Source: an uncultured Bacteroidales bacterium
Lineage (GTDB): Bacteria; Bacteroidota; Bacteroidia; Bacteroidales; UBA11471
Length of the DNA: 64,000 nt
Direction of reading: 5' to 3'
Assembly: GCA_947589325.1 (NCBI GenBank)
Contig: CANQAM010000004.1
Coordinates: 49,122 to 113,121, forward strand
Below, in pieces: positions 38,694 through 49,503 of this stretch. A program made the position numbers and the translations under genes. Numbering within the stretch: the stretch's first letter is position 1; each line of letters starts with the position of its first letter. Under the pieces are notes generated by a model that ran no database searches, was not told the origin of the DNA, and saw nothing but the letters and a program-made list of their open reading frames with translations.

Positions 38694-40712
38694 ATGGACA
38701 AACAATATAAAAAATTAGGATGGCTCGCAGTTTTATTGCCAATAATGGGAATATTCTGTTCTTGCAATTTTTTAGATGTAGATCATTATTTCGATGATAC
38801 ATTGAAATACGACTCGGTGTTTTCTTCACAGCTGAATCTCGAAAAATATCTTTGGGGTGCAGCAGGAGAACTTCCCGATGAAAGCGCCATCTTCGGAAAC
38901 GATGTAATTCCGGGAGTAACGGCCGGAGATGAAATTTTCACGCTCATGCACGACGATCTGTTTCACGGAAAGGCGCTGACACTCGGTGAGGTAAATCCGT
39001 CGAATCTGTGTGGCATGGATTCGTGGACCCCGGCTTACAAAGTCATCAGAAAAGCCAACATGATTCTGGCGCGAATAGACGAATGCAAAGACTTGTCTTC
39101 GCTTCAAAAAACCGAATTGATAGGATACACCCATTTTCTACGGGGATATGCTTACAGTTTCATTCTTATGAACTACGGTCCCGCAGTCATTCTCGGTGAT
39201 GAAGTTTTCGACAATAACCAAGATGCTGAATATTACGAACGGCAGCGCAGCACATTCGATGAGACGGTAGAATATATCTGTTCCGAACTCGAACTGGCCG
39301 CCCAAAACATTCCAGAAGATGTACCTCTCGTAAATTTCGGACGTCCCAGCAAAGGCGCAGCATACGCATTGATAGCGCGTATACGGCTTCATGCAGCATC
39401 GCCTGCATTTAACGGCGGAAGTGCGGCATACCGCTATTTCGGTTCGTGGAAGCGGAAATCGGACGACGTATATTATGTATCACAAACATACGACGAAGGG
39501 AAATGGGCTCTGGCCGCTGCAGCCGCCAAACGGGTAATGGATATGAACCGCTACCAATTGCATACGGCCGAAAAGATCACTTCCGGTCAGGGCAGTTCGA
39601 CAGATGTAACTCCTGCCCTTCCGGAAGGTGTCCCGACAGCAGATTTTCCCAATGGAGCCGGCAACATAGACCCATTGAAATCCTACGCCAACATGTTCAA
39701 CGGGACGACCTATCCCGTCCAAAACAAAGAACTCATTTGGGGAAAATATTCCGATGGAATAAGAGAATTTACGCGCCAGTCGTTCCCCCTCTACATGGGA
39801 GGGTACAATGCCATGTGTCTGCCGCAGAAAATTGTCGATGCTTATTTGATGAGAGACGGAAAAACGATTGAAGAAGCTCAATCGGCCGGTGAATATACCG
39901 AAGAAGGGAACGCGCGAAGAGCAGACAATTTTTCGGGATATTCTCTTCCACGAGGAACATACAATATGTACATCAACAGGGAAATGCGTTTCTATGCCTG
40001 CGTAGGCTTCAACGGCTGCGTATGGCCCGGAACTTCCTGCTCAAATACTAATTACCGGAATCAAACCGTATATTATTACACCGGTGGAAATGCAGGGCCG
40101 CAAACAGCGACCTCCTCGAATAGTCCCCAGAACCAATGTGTTACCGGATATGTGTTGAAAAAATACATTCACCCCGAAGACAACTGGTACAACGGCGATG
40201 GCTCGACCCGTGTAAACAAAATCTTCCCGATTATCCGGTATGCCGAGATATTGCTTTCTTTTGCCGAGGCAGTCAATCATTTGACCAGCCCCCATACCGT
40301 AACACTGGAAAGCGGACAGACCTACACGCTGTCGCGCGATATGAATCTGAACGAGATGCTGTCGGCATTCAATCAGGTGCGCTATCGCGTAGGCCTGCCG
40401 GGATTGAGAGAAGAACAATACGCAACCGAGGAGGCAATGGACCAACAAATAAAAAGAGAACGCCTCATTGAATTTCTCTGCGAAGGACGCCGCTTCTACG
40501 ACGTGCGCCGCTGGGGAACCTATGAGGAGGAGGAAAACAAACCGATGACAGGAATGAACGTCAATGCCACTTCGGCGGGTTACTATCAACGCACCATATT
40601 GAATCACGCAGATTACAGAAACCGTGTCGTAGACAAAAAAACGGTATTCCTGCCTATTTCCCGAGACGAAACGTTAAAGAGCAGACTGTTGGATCAGAAT
40701 CCCGGCTGGTAA
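38694..40712 (+). CDS. susD: SusD/RagB-family nutrient-binding lipoprotein
   Basis: Lipobox GIFCSCN; FPIIRYAEILLSFAEAVN, IKRERLIEFLCEGRRFYDVRRWG. Confidence 0.96.
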   Translation: MDKQYKKLGWLAVLLPIMGIFCSCNFLDVDHYFDDTLKYDSVFSSQLNLEKYLWGAAGELPDESAIFGNDVIPGVTAGDEIFTLMHDDLFHGKALTLGEVNPSNLCGMDSWTPAYKVIRKANMILARIDECKDLSSLQKTELIGYTHFLRGYAYSFILMNYGPAVILGDEVFDNNQDAEYYERQRSTFDETVEYICSELELAAQNIPEDVPLVNFGRPSKGAAYALIARIRLHAASPAFNGGSAAYRYFGSWKRKSDDVYYVSQTYDEGKWALAAAAAKRVMDMNRYQLHTAEKITSGQGSSTDVTPALPEGVPTADFPNGAGNIDPLKSYANMFNGTTYPVQNKELIWGKYSDGIREFTRQSFPLYMGGYNAMCLPQKIVDAYLMRDGKTIEEAQSAGEYTEEGNARRADNFSGYSLPRGTYNMYINREMRFYACVGFNGCVWPGTSCSNTNYRNQTVYYYTGGNAGPQTATSSNSPQNQCVTGYVLKKYIHPEDNWYNGDGSTRVNKIFPIIRYAEILLSFAEAVNHLTSPHTVTLESGQTYTLSRDMNLNEMLSAFNQVRYRVGLPGLREEQYATEEAMDQQIKRERLIEFLCEGRRFYDVRRWGTYEEEENKPMTGMNVNATSAGYYQRTILNHADYRNRVVDKKTVFLPISRDETLKSRLLDQNPGW

Positions 40713-40736
40713 TGTAATCATTAAAATATTACTATC

Positions 40737-41681
40737 ATGAAAAAATTATTGAATATGACTTTTTGTGCCGTAGCCATTATGGCTATGGCCGGGTGCAATG
40801 AAGACGCGCAATTTGAAGGAGAATTATATAAAAAGGTAATTTATCTGTTAAGCAACAATGATTATACGTTTCAATCCGTATTCGAGTTGGGGAAGGAAAG
40901 CACCGGATATGTAAGCATCTGCTGCGGAGGCACTGAACATATAAATGCCGATGTAACCGTAGAATTGGAACCGGACGACGAAATACTTGCCCAATACAAC
41001 AAAATAAACTACGACATAGAGGAAGACAAGTTTGCCAAAGTATTGGATCCGGAGAAATACAATATTCCATCTTTCAAAACCGTATTGACAGCCGACAATG
41101 AAGACAATTATGCTTTGCTGCCTATCACGGTCAATCCCGATGGATTGAGCCCGGACTCGTCATACATGATTCCTCTGCGAATAAAAAGCACTTCGAATTA
41201 CGAAATCAACACCGATAAACAGAGCGTATTGTTCCAAGTCATTATCAAAAATAAATACGCAACCATGGAATCTGCGACCTACTATCAGACGACAGGGTCA
41301 GAGGTGCGGGAAACAAGTTCTGGAAATCTCGCCAGTGGAACGTCTATAACGCGGTGCGTCGTCCCTCTCAGTAAAAATCAGGTGCGAATATTTGCCGGCA
41401 CTCACAGCTATACGCCGTCAAACGTAACACGGGAAGAAATAGACAAATATGCCTTGATACTGACCATCAACGACGACAATTCGATAAGCATCGCTCCGTA
41501 TGGCAGCATAGAGGTCGAAATGCTCGGCGGCGCAACAGACAATTATTTCTATATCGATGACAAGAATCGATATATATTTGCGCTCCACTACCGCTACAAG
41601 GATACCGTAAGTGTAAACGGCACATCGGAAGAGTGCTGGATATCCACCGAAGAAAAATGTATCCGAGACAGAATATCCTGA
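40737..41681 (+). CDS. DUF1735/DUF4361-like PUL surface lipoprotein
   Basis: Lipobox MAGCNEDA directly downstream of susD; YKKVIYLLSNNDYTF / YMIPLRIKSTSNYEIN typical of SusE-position proteins. Confidence 0.75.
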   Translation: MKKLLNMTFCAVAIMAMAGCNEDAQFEGELYKKVIYLLSNNDYTFQSVFELGKESTGYVSICCGGTEHINADVTVELEPDDEILAQYNKINYDIEEDKFAKVLDPEKYNIPSFKTVLTADNEDNYALLPITVNPDGLSPDSSYMIPLRIKSTSNYEINTDKQSVLFQVIIKNKYATMESATYYQTTGSEVRETSSGNLASGTSITRCVVPLSKNQVRIFAGTHSYTPSNVTREEIDKYALILTINDDNSISIAPYGSIEVEMLGGATDNYFYIDDKNRYIFALHYRYKDTVSVNGTSEECWISTEEKCIRDRIS

Positions 41682-41707
41682 CGTTAAATTTCACCCATCT
41701 ATTTTAT

Positions 41708-41743
41708 GAGCCTAAAATACCATTTTTAGGCTCATTTATTTTA
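41708..41743 (+). terminator. Terminator after the SusCD operon
   Basis: GAGCCTAAAA taccat TTTTAGGCTC ATTTATTTT. Confidence 0.85.
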
Positions 41744-41792
41744 TAATTGTCGATAGATTTCAAAGTACCTTTACACCATAATTATTTTTTTC

Positions 41793-44042
41793 ATGCAAAA
41801 GATTTACCGGATTACACTGCTCGCGGCTTTGATTTTTACGACAAATGCATTTGCAGACAAAAAGCCTGTCGATTATGTAAATCCCTATATGGGAAACATT
41901 AGTCACCTGCTGCAACCGACCTACCCTACGGTGCATCTGCCAAACGGTATGCTGCGCATATATCCCCAACGAGGAAATTACACGGAAAGTACGATTCACG
42001 GGCTGCCCATCATCGTCGTCAATCATCGGGAAAACTGCTGTTTCAACCTGTCGGCATTTCAAGGAGAGGAGAGCCGTCTGGCTCCGACAGTATCTACCGA
42101 CTACGACAATGAACAGATAACACCCTATTATTACAGAACCGAACTCGACAAACAACAAGTCAAGGCAGAATTTTCACCAGCCTATCGTGCGGCTATTTAT
42201 CGAATAGAATACCGAGAAGACAAGCCGGCCTATCTCGTTCTCAATTCCGGAAACGGAGAGTTGGAAATAAAGGATAATGTCATAAAAGGCTATCAAAATA
42301 CATGGGGCAACACCAAAGTGTATATATATTTTGAAACCGACACAAGACCTCAAAAATCGGGCGTACTGAAAGGTAATACATTGGATACCGGAAACTCGAA
42401 AATTGCAGGGCAGAATTCGTGCGCGGTTTTCTGTTTCAAAAACAATGCCTGCATAAATGCCAAATATGGCATTTCGTTTATCAGCATCGAACAGGCAAAA
42501 AAAAACATGGACAACGAGATTCCTGATTTCGATTTCGACAAAATACGGAAACAAGGTCGAAAAATCTGGAACAAAACATTAGGTAAGATAATTGTAAAGG
42601 GCGGCAGCGAAAATGACAAATATGTTTTCTATACCTCCTTATACCGTTGTTACGAACGACCCGTCAATATCAGCGAAGATGGATATTATTACTCGGCCGC
42701 CGACCGGAAAGTACATAATGACGGAGGACACGCTTTCTATACCGACGACTGGCTGTGGGACACTTATCGGGCGGCTCACCCGCTGCGCATATTGCTCGAT
42801 GCCGACATCGAAAACGATATTATCATTTCGTTTATCCGTACAGCCGAACAGTCAGACAAGCAATGGTTTCCGACATTTCCGTCGATAACGGGCGATTCCC
42901 GTCGCATGAATTGCAATCATGGGGTAGCCGTCATTGCCGATGCGTGGGAAAAAGGAATACGCAATTTCGATTTGCAAAAAGCTTATGAATACGGACGAAA
43001 GGGTATCGAAGAAAAAACACTCGCTCCGTGGTCGTCGTGCGAAGCCGGACTATTGAATGATTTTTATGCCAAAAACGGATATGTTCCGGCTTTGACTCCC
43101 GACGAAGAGGAAACATTACCGGAGGTCAATCGATTTGAAAAACGACAACCGATACCCGTTACATTGGGAACGGCTTACGACCAATGGTGCTTGTCTCGCA
43201 TCGCTTCGGCTCTGAACAAAAAGGAAGATGCCCGCCATTACCTGAAATGCTCTTACAACTATCGAAATGTTTTCAATTCCCGCACATCGTTTTTTCACCC
43301 GAAAGACAGAAACGGGAATTTCATAGAACCGTTCGATTACCGTTTTTCGGGCGGATTGGGAGCCCGTGAATATTATGACGAAAACAACGGGTGGACATAC
43401 CGCTGGGACGTACAGCATAACATCGGGGATTTGATAGCCCTAATGGGCGGGGCCGAAATGTTCGACCGGAATTTGGACCAGACATTCAACGAATGGCTCG
43501 GTCGCAGCAAATTTGAATTTTATGCTCAATTGCCCGATCAAACAGGCAATGTAGGGCAATTTTCGATGGCGAATGAGCCGTCTCTGCATATTCCATATCT
43601 ATACAACTACGCGGGAAAGCCCTATAAAACCCAAAAAAGAATCCGCGCACTCATACATCAATGGTTCAGAAACGACTTGATGGGTGTTCCCGGCGATGAA
43701 GACGGCGGCGGGCTTTCATCGTTCGTCGTATTTTCCATGATGGGATTTTATCCGGTCACACCCGGGTCGCCTTATTACAATATCGGCAGTCCGTTTTTCA
43801 AAAAGATAAAAATAAAACTGGACAATGGAAAAACATTCCATATCATCGGAAAAAAATGTTCCGAGGAGAACAAATACATTCAATCGGCTACATTGAACGG
43901 AGAAAAATGGGATAAAGCGTTCTTCGGTCATGAACAAATAAAAGATGGCGGAAAACTGAAATTCATAATGGGGAACAAATGCCATACCCAATGGGGAGCA
44001 AATGAAGCGCCGCCATCGGCACTCCCCTATCCAACTGATTAA
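41793..44042 (+). CDS. GH92 alpha-mannosidase (second, divergent copy)
   Basis: VDYVNPYMGN, WDTYRAAHPLRILL, EPSLHIPYLYNYAGKPYKTQKRIR, LSSFVVFSMMGFYPVTPGSPYY. Confidence 0.93.
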   Translation: MQKIYRITLLAALIFTTNAFADKKPVDYVNPYMGNISHLLQPTYPTVHLPNGMLRIYPQRGNYTESTIHGLPIIVVNHRENCCFNLSAFQGEESRLAPTVSTDYDNEQITPYYYRTELDKQQVKAEFSPAYRAAIYRIEYREDKPAYLVLNSGNGELEIKDNVIKGYQNTWGNTKVYIYFETDTRPQKSGVLKGNTLDTGNSKIAGQNSCAVFCFKNNACINAKYGISFISIEQAKKNMDNEIPDFDFDKIRKQGRKIWNKTLGKIIVKGGSENDKYVFYTSLYRCYERPVNISEDGYYYSAADRKVHNDGGHAFYTDDWLWDTYRAAHPLRILLDADIENDIIISFIRTAEQSDKQWFPTFPSITGDSRRMNCNHGVAVIADAWEKGIRNFDLQKAYEYGRKGIEEKTLAPWSSCEAGLLNDFYAKNGYVPALTPDEEETLPEVNRFEKRQPIPVTLGTAYDQWCLSRIASALNKKEDARHYLKCSYNYRNVFNSRTSFFHPKDRNGNFIEPFDYRFSGGLGAREYYDENNGWTYRWDVQHNIGDLIALMGGAEMFDRNLDQTFNEWLGRSKFEFYAQLPDQTGNVGQFSMANEPSLHIPYLYNYAGKPYKTQKRIRALIHQWFRNDLMGVPGDEDGGGLSSFVVFSMMGFYPVTPGSPYYNIGSPFFKKIKIKLDNGKTFHIIGKKCSEENKYIQSATLNGEKWDKAFFGHEQIKDGGKLKFIMGNKCHTQWGANEAPPSALPYPTD

Positions 44043-44056
44043 TAAAACTGAGCGTT

Positions 44057-45484
44057 ATGAAAACAAAAAAATTTTTCATCGGAATTTTATGTTGTGTGGG
44101 AGTCGTGTGGAATAGTGCTGCCCAACAAATAGAATGGATATACTCTACCGACAGCGAACGGTGGCAGCACGAACGCAATATAACAATCAGCGAAGCTAAA
44201 AATGATGTCAAATACGATGTTTTGATTACGAAATACAAAGAGCAAATCATCGACGGATTCGGCGGGTGTTTCAACGAATTGGGCTGGTATGCACTGAATC
44301 TTCTCGACCCCGATGTCAAGACGCAAGTTCTGAACGCCTTATTCGACCCGACAACGGGCGTAGGCTTTTCATATTGCCGAACGACTATCGGGGGAAATGA
44401 TTTTTCCCGCGACTGGTACAGTCTCAACGAAACGGAAGGCGATTTCAAAATGAAAAATTTTAGTATCAAAAGAGAGAAAGAGGCTCTTATTCCGTACATA
44501 AAATCGGCAATGGAAATAAACCCGAATTTGAAATTATGGGCATGTCCATGGAGCCCGCCTACATGGATGAAAACGAACAAACATTATGCAACCATATCGG
44601 GAGACCACAACGACCTGAAAAAAGAAAACCAAGTCGTGGAAGGCGACCATTTTATACAAAAGAAAAAATACCTCAATGCGTATGCTCTTTATTTGTCGAA
44701 ATATATCGACGCTTACGATAAAGAAGGTATCCATATTTCGATGCTGCAATTCCAGAATGAGCCATACTCCCGCCAACAGTGGCCGACTTGTTTGTGGACA
44801 CCAGAGGCTATGCGCAATTTCATTGCCAATTATTTAGGGCCTCTGTTCAGCAAAAAACATGCCGATGTGGAGTTATGGCTCGGTACACTCAATTGCAACC
44901 GCATGGAAGATGTAAACTATATCATGAACGATTCCATTGTTAGAAAATACGTGCGCGGCATCGGTCTACAATGGGAGGGGAAGGATATTATCGCCGAAAT
45001 ACACCGGAAATACAAAAAAATGAGATTGATGCAAACCGAGAATGAATGTGGCGGAGGAAGTTTCGATTGGGGGGCAGCAGAACATACGTTCGATTTAATC
45101 AGAAAATATATCGGTAATGGAGCTAATTCTTATATGTATTGGAACATGGTTTTGCAAGATAAAGGTACCAGTACATGGGGGTGGAACCAAAATGCGATGA
45201 TCGTTATCGACTCAAAAACAAAGCACGTGAATTATACACCCGAATTCTATGTTATGAAACACCTCAGCCATTTTGTAAAGCAAGGTGCCTACAAAATGAA
45301 AACCATGGGACTCGATGAAAATATGTTGTCATTCAAAAATCCGGACGGTGAAACCATCATCTTTATAGCCAACAAAAAAGATTCGATTCATCAAATGACT
45401 ATCGTACTGAATGGCAAAGTATTGCATTTGAGCCTCAAACCAAAGTCATTCAATACACTGGCAGTAAAACCGATTATTCAATAA
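44057..45484 (+). CDS. GH30-family glycosidase
   Basis: IDGFGGCFNELGW, LWACPWSPPTWMKTN, QFQNEP acid/base, MQTENECGGG nucleophile. Confidence 0.92.
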   Translation: MKTKKFFIGILCCVGVVWNSAAQQIEWIYSTDSERWQHERNITISEAKNDVKYDVLITKYKEQIIDGFGGCFNELGWYALNLLDPDVKTQVLNALFDPTTGVGFSYCRTTIGGNDFSRDWYSLNETEGDFKMKNFSIKREKEALIPYIKSAMEINPNLKLWACPWSPPTWMKTNKHYATISGDHNDLKKENQVVEGDHFIQKKKYLNAYALYLSKYIDAYDKEGIHISMLQFQNEPYSRQQWPTCLWTPEAMRNFIANYLGPLFSKKHADVELWLGTLNCNRMEDVNYIMNDSIVRKYVRGIGLQWEGKDIIAEIHRKYKKMRLMQTENECGGGSFDWGAAEHTFDLIRKYIGNGANSYMYWNMVLQDKGTSTWGWNQNAMIVIDSKTKHVNYTPEFYVMKHLSHFVKQGAYKMKTMGLDENMLSFKNPDGETIIFIANKKDSIHQMTIVLNGKVLHLSLKPKSFNTLAVKPIIQ

Positions 45485-45494
45485 ACGAAACGCC

Positions 45495-46913
45495 ATGCAT
45501 AGCAAATTTCTATCACTTATACTTATCGGAGTTGGTATAACCGGCGCTTTTGCCCAAAAGGCGGAATGGAGATATTCCACGCCGAACAATTACTGGAAAA
45601 GCGATAAAAGCGCCAAATGGTCAAACGCACCTCTATCTACCTACGAAACAATATTTATATCGGACGAAAAAGCACAGTACATCGAAGGATTGGGAGGCAC
45701 TTTCAACGAACTCGGCTGGGACGCATTGTGTACATTGCCCGAAGAGAAAAAAAACGATATCATCTATCACCTGTTCAGTAACAAAGAGGCTAACTTCACA
45801 TACTGCCGAATACCTATCGGGGCAAGTGATTTCGGCATGAACTTCTATTCGCTCAACGATGTGGCAGACGATTTCGAAATGATCAATTTCAGTATCGCCC
45901 GAGACAGACATATTTTAATCAAATACATCAAAGAGGCTCAAAAAATACAACCAGACTTGAAAATCTGGGCATCGCCTTGGAGCCCGCCTGCATGGATGAA
46001 AACGAACAACCACTATGCGAGTGAATATGACGAAAGTCCGACAAATCATAACGGGCTGAGTCGGGAAAGGGCGTTGGAACTTCCCACGACAGGATTCAAA
46101 ATGCAACCCGGCTATTTGAATGCCTACGCCCTCTACTTTGCCAAATTCGTCCAGGCATACGGGAAAGAGGGTATCCGTATCGAAGCCATAAACATTCAAA
46201 ACGAACCCTGTTCGACACAAAAATACGCCAGCTGTACGTGGCGGCCGGAAGATATGGCTTATTTCATCGGGAAATTTTTAGGGCCGAAATTTGAAAAAGA
46301 ACACATCGCAACAGAGATATTTTTCGGCACCATCAATCGGGACAATCCGCAATTTACAAGAATTGCGCTCGACGATCCTGCCGCATCGAGATATATCAAA
46401 GGGGTAGGCTTTCAATGGGACGGGAAAGGAGCGATAGGTGCCATTCATAAAGAATATCCGCAGCTGAAAATCATGCACACCGAAGCAGAATGCGGAAATG
46501 GCTCGAACGATTGGAGCGCCGCAGAAAACACCTGGTGGCAGATAAGCCATTATATGCGAAACGGAGCCAGCGTATTTACCTATTGGAACATGATTCTCGA
46601 CCATACGGGTACCAGTCCGTGGGGCTGGAAACAGAACTCGCTGATTACCATAAACACCGAAACCCAAGCAGTCGTGTACAATCCCGAATTTTATCTTATG
46701 AAACATTTATGTCACGATATCATACCCGGCGCTTACCGGTTACAGACCCCCTCCGACAGAGACGATATATTAGCATTTGAAAATCCTGACGGAAAAATCA
46801 TCATTCTGATTGCCAATCGTGATGTACAAGAGAAAAAATTTTCGCTCTCAATAAAAGGCAAGTTTTTGAATTTGCAGATAAAAGGAAAATCTTTCAACAC
46901 CATAACTTTATAA
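45495..46913 (+). CDS. GH30-family glycosidase (tandem paralogue)
   Basis: IEGLGGTFNELGWDAL, IWASPWSPPAWMKTN, NIQNEP, MHTEAECGNG. Confidence 0.92.
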   Translation: MHSKFLSLILIGVGITGAFAQKAEWRYSTPNNYWKSDKSAKWSNAPLSTYETIFISDEKAQYIEGLGGTFNELGWDALCTLPEEKKNDIIYHLFSNKEANFTYCRIPIGASDFGMNFYSLNDVADDFEMINFSIARDRHILIKYIKEAQKIQPDLKIWASPWSPPAWMKTNNHYASEYDESPTNHNGLSRERALELPTTGFKMQPGYLNAYALYFAKFVQAYGKEGIRIEAINIQNEPCSTQKYASCTWRPEDMAYFIGKFLGPKFEKEHIATEIFFGTINRDNPQFTRIALDDPAASRYIKGVGFQWDGKGAIGAIHKEYPQLKIMHTEAECGNGSNDWSAAENTWWQISHYMRNGASVFTYWNMILDHTGTSPWGWKQNSLITINTETQAVVYNPEFYLMKHLCHDIIPGAYRLQTPSDRDDILAFENPDGKIIILIANRDVQEKKFSLSIKGKFLNLQIKGKSFNTITL

Positions 46914-46917
46914 TACT

Positions 46918-49488
46918 ATGAATGCTCATAAATTCACACGTGAAATCATATCCGCAATTTTTCTGTTATCGGCATTTAGCATTCAGGCTCAAAGCACGAA
47001 AGAACCATACAAAGATATGAATGTTCCGATCCATGACAGGGTCATGGATCTTTTGTCGCGAATGACCATCGAAGAGAAAGTGTCATTAATGACGCACAAT
47101 GCACCGGGTATTCCACGCTTGGAAATCGACAAATATTACCATGGAAACGAGGCTTTGCACGGGGTGGTACGTCCGGGAAAATTCACCGTATTTCCACAGG
47201 CGATAGGCATGGCGGCGACATGGAATCCGAATTTAATACACCGCGTATCGACTGCTATATCTGACGAAGCCCGTGGTAAATGGAACGAATTGGGTTTCGG
47301 CAGAAGACAACTCGACGGGTCGAGCGACCTGCTCACCTTTTGGTCGCCTACTGTAAACATGGCACGCGATCCCCGTTGGGGTCGCACACCGGAGACTTAC
47401 GGTGAAGACCCTTTTCTATCCGGCGAACTGGGGAAATCTTTTGTAAAAGGACTTCAAGGAGACAACCCGAGATATATAAAGGTCGTATCGACACCGAAAC
47501 ACTTTGCAGCCAACAATGAAGAACACAACCGTGCCAGCTGCAATGCAATAATATCGGAACGAGATTTAAGGGAATACTACTTCCCCGCTTTTGAAAAATG
47601 TATCGTGGAAGGAAAAGCCCAGTCGATAATGACGGCTTATAATGCCATTAACGGAACGCCTTGTACTATAAATGCGTATCTGATAAAAAAAATTCTCCGC
47701 GAAGATTGGGGCTTTCGCGGCTATGTGGTATCGGATTGCAGCGCACCAGCATGGATGGTAACCCAACATAAATATGTAAAAGATTACGAAGGTGCCGCCG
47801 TCCTTGCCATAAAAGCAGGATTGGATTTGGAATGTTCAAACGAAGTCTATTCCCAACCTCTTCTCAACGCCTATTACAATTACCGTGTAAGTGAAGCCGA
47901 CATCGACTCGGCGGTCTATCATCTTCTTCGCGGGCGCATGTTGTTGGGGCTTTTCGATGACCCGAAACAAAATCCTTACAATAAAATCTCTCCGTCGGTC
48001 GTCGGATGTAAAAAACATCAGGAACTGGCGCTCGAAACAGCACGTCAAAGTTTGGTCTTGCTGAAAAACGAAAATGACTTTTTGCCATTGGACATAACCA
48101 AAATAAAATCAATTGCCGTTGTCGGCATCAACGCCGGACGCTGCGAATTCGGCGATTACAGCGGCACCCCGGTAAACGAACCGGTAACAATACTCGACGG
48201 AATAAAGAAACGTGTCGGCAATAAGGTAAAAATCATTTACGCGCCATGGGTTTCTTATACAATGGGCTACGAACCTGTTCACAAAAACTTCTTTCCCGAT
48301 GGAGTGAAAGCGGAATATTTCAACAACAAAAATCTCGAAGGCTCTCCGTCTGTCCGTCGAGAAGAAGAGATCTTCTACGACCCGGCCAACAGGCCACCCG
48401 ACCCTTTCCTCCCAACAGCGCCTATGTCGGCACGCTGGTCCGGAGATTTGCAACCTACCATCTCGGGAGAATATATACTTACCCTTAAAACGGACGATGG
48501 GTGCCGGCTCTATTTGGACGGGAAAAAGCTAATCGATTCTTGGGTAGAACGCCCTGCAACCGAAGACAAAATTACCGTCACTCTCGAAGCAGGAAAACGG
48601 TATAGACTCGAAATAGAATATTTCGACGGAGGTGGCGACAGTTTTGCCCGTCTGTATTGGAAAGCCCCCGACACCAATATCCGTGATCGCATTGAATTGT
48701 TCGGCGAAGCCGGAAAAGCAGCAAAAGAGTGCGACATTACGATTGCCGTACTGGGTATAGACAAATCCATCGAACGCGAAGGGCAAGATCGCTATACGCT
48801 CGAACTGCCAGTCGATCAGCAAGAGTTTATCCGTGAAATTTACAAAATCAATCCGAAAACTATTGTCGTTCTGGTTGCCGGAAGTTCTATCGCCATCAAT
48901 TGGATCGACAAAAATATTCCTGCTATCTTAGAGGCTTGGTATCCAGGCGAACAAGGCGGAACAGCAGTTGCAGAAGCATTATTCGGCGATTACAATCCGG
49001 GCGGACGGTTACCCTTGACATTCTTCAAATCGATGGAGCAACTGCCTCCGTTCAATGACTACGCAATAAAGAACGGTCGTTCGTATCAATATTTTACAGG
49101 GGAACCGCTCTATGAATTCGGGTATGGATTGAGTTATACCAAATTCAATTACAAAAATCTGAATATAACCGATGACAATGAAAACGTCAAAATAGAATTT
49201 GCGATAACGAACGTCGGCAAATACAATGGCGATGAAGTAGCCCAAGTGTACGTACAATATCCGGAAACGGGTACGTATATGCCTATCAAACAGTTAAAAG
49301 GATTCCAAAGAACTTATATCAAAAAAGGCAAAACGGAAAGCATATCAATCTTCATTCCCAAAAAGGAGCTTCGCTATTGGGACGAAAACAGCAAAAAATT
49401 CGTCACCCCCACAGGAAAATATATTTTCCAAATAGGCAGTTCATCACAAAGAATCGAACTCGAACAACCTTTTTATATGAAAAATTAA
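46918..49488 (+). CDS. GH3-family beta-glycosidase with inserted PA14 domain
   Basis: GNEALHGVV, KHFAANNEEHNR, GYVVSDCSA nucleophile; PA14 GVKAEYFNNKNLEG…ISGEYILTLKTDDGCRLYLDGK. Confidence 0.95.
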   Translation: MNAHKFTREIISAIFLLSAFSIQAQSTKEPYKDMNVPIHDRVMDLLSRMTIEEKVSLMTHNAPGIPRLEIDKYYHGNEALHGVVRPGKFTVFPQAIGMAATWNPNLIHRVSTAISDEARGKWNELGFGRRQLDGSSDLLTFWSPTVNMARDPRWGRTPETYGEDPFLSGELGKSFVKGLQGDNPRYIKVVSTPKHFAANNEEHNRASCNAIISERDLREYYFPAFEKCIVEGKAQSIMTAYNAINGTPCTINAYLIKKILREDWGFRGYVVSDCSAPAWMVTQHKYVKDYEGAAVLAIKAGLDLECSNEVYSQPLLNAYYNYRVSEADIDSAVYHLLRGRMLLGLFDDPKQNPYNKISPSVVGCKKHQELALETARQSLVLLKNENDFLPLDITKIKSIAVVGINAGRCEFGDYSGTPVNEPVTILDGIKKRVGNKVKIIYAPWVSYTMGYEPVHKNFFPDGVKAEYFNNKNLEGSPSVRREEEIFYDPANRPPDPFLPTAPMSARWSGDLQPTISGEYILTLKTDDGCRLYLDGKKLIDSWVERPATEDKITVTLEAGKRYRLEIEYFDGGGDSFARLYWKAPDTNIRDRIELFGEAGKAAKECDITIAVLGIDKSIEREGQDRYTLELPVDQQEFIREIYKINPKTIVVLVAGSSIAINWIDKNIPAILEAWYPGEQGGTAVAEALFGDYNPGGRLPLTFFKSMEQLPPFNDYAIKNGRSYQYFTGEPLYEFGYGLSYTKFNYKNLNITDDNENVKIEFAITNVGKYNGDEVAQVYVQYPETGTYMPIKQLKGFQRTYIKKGKTESISIFIPKKELRYWDENSKKFVTPTGKYIFQIGSSSQRIELEQPFYMKN

Positions 49489-49503
49489 AAAACGAGCAAT
49501 GTC

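Noticed and set aside
41640-41681. C-terminus '…KCIRDRIS' of the DUF1735/4361-like protein resembles the MCIRDS/CIRDR peptides produced by Nextera transposon-end contamination
   Set aside because: Underlying DNA (tgtatccgagacag) differs from tgtataagagacag, and sequence continues naturally into a terminator and next gene; coincidence
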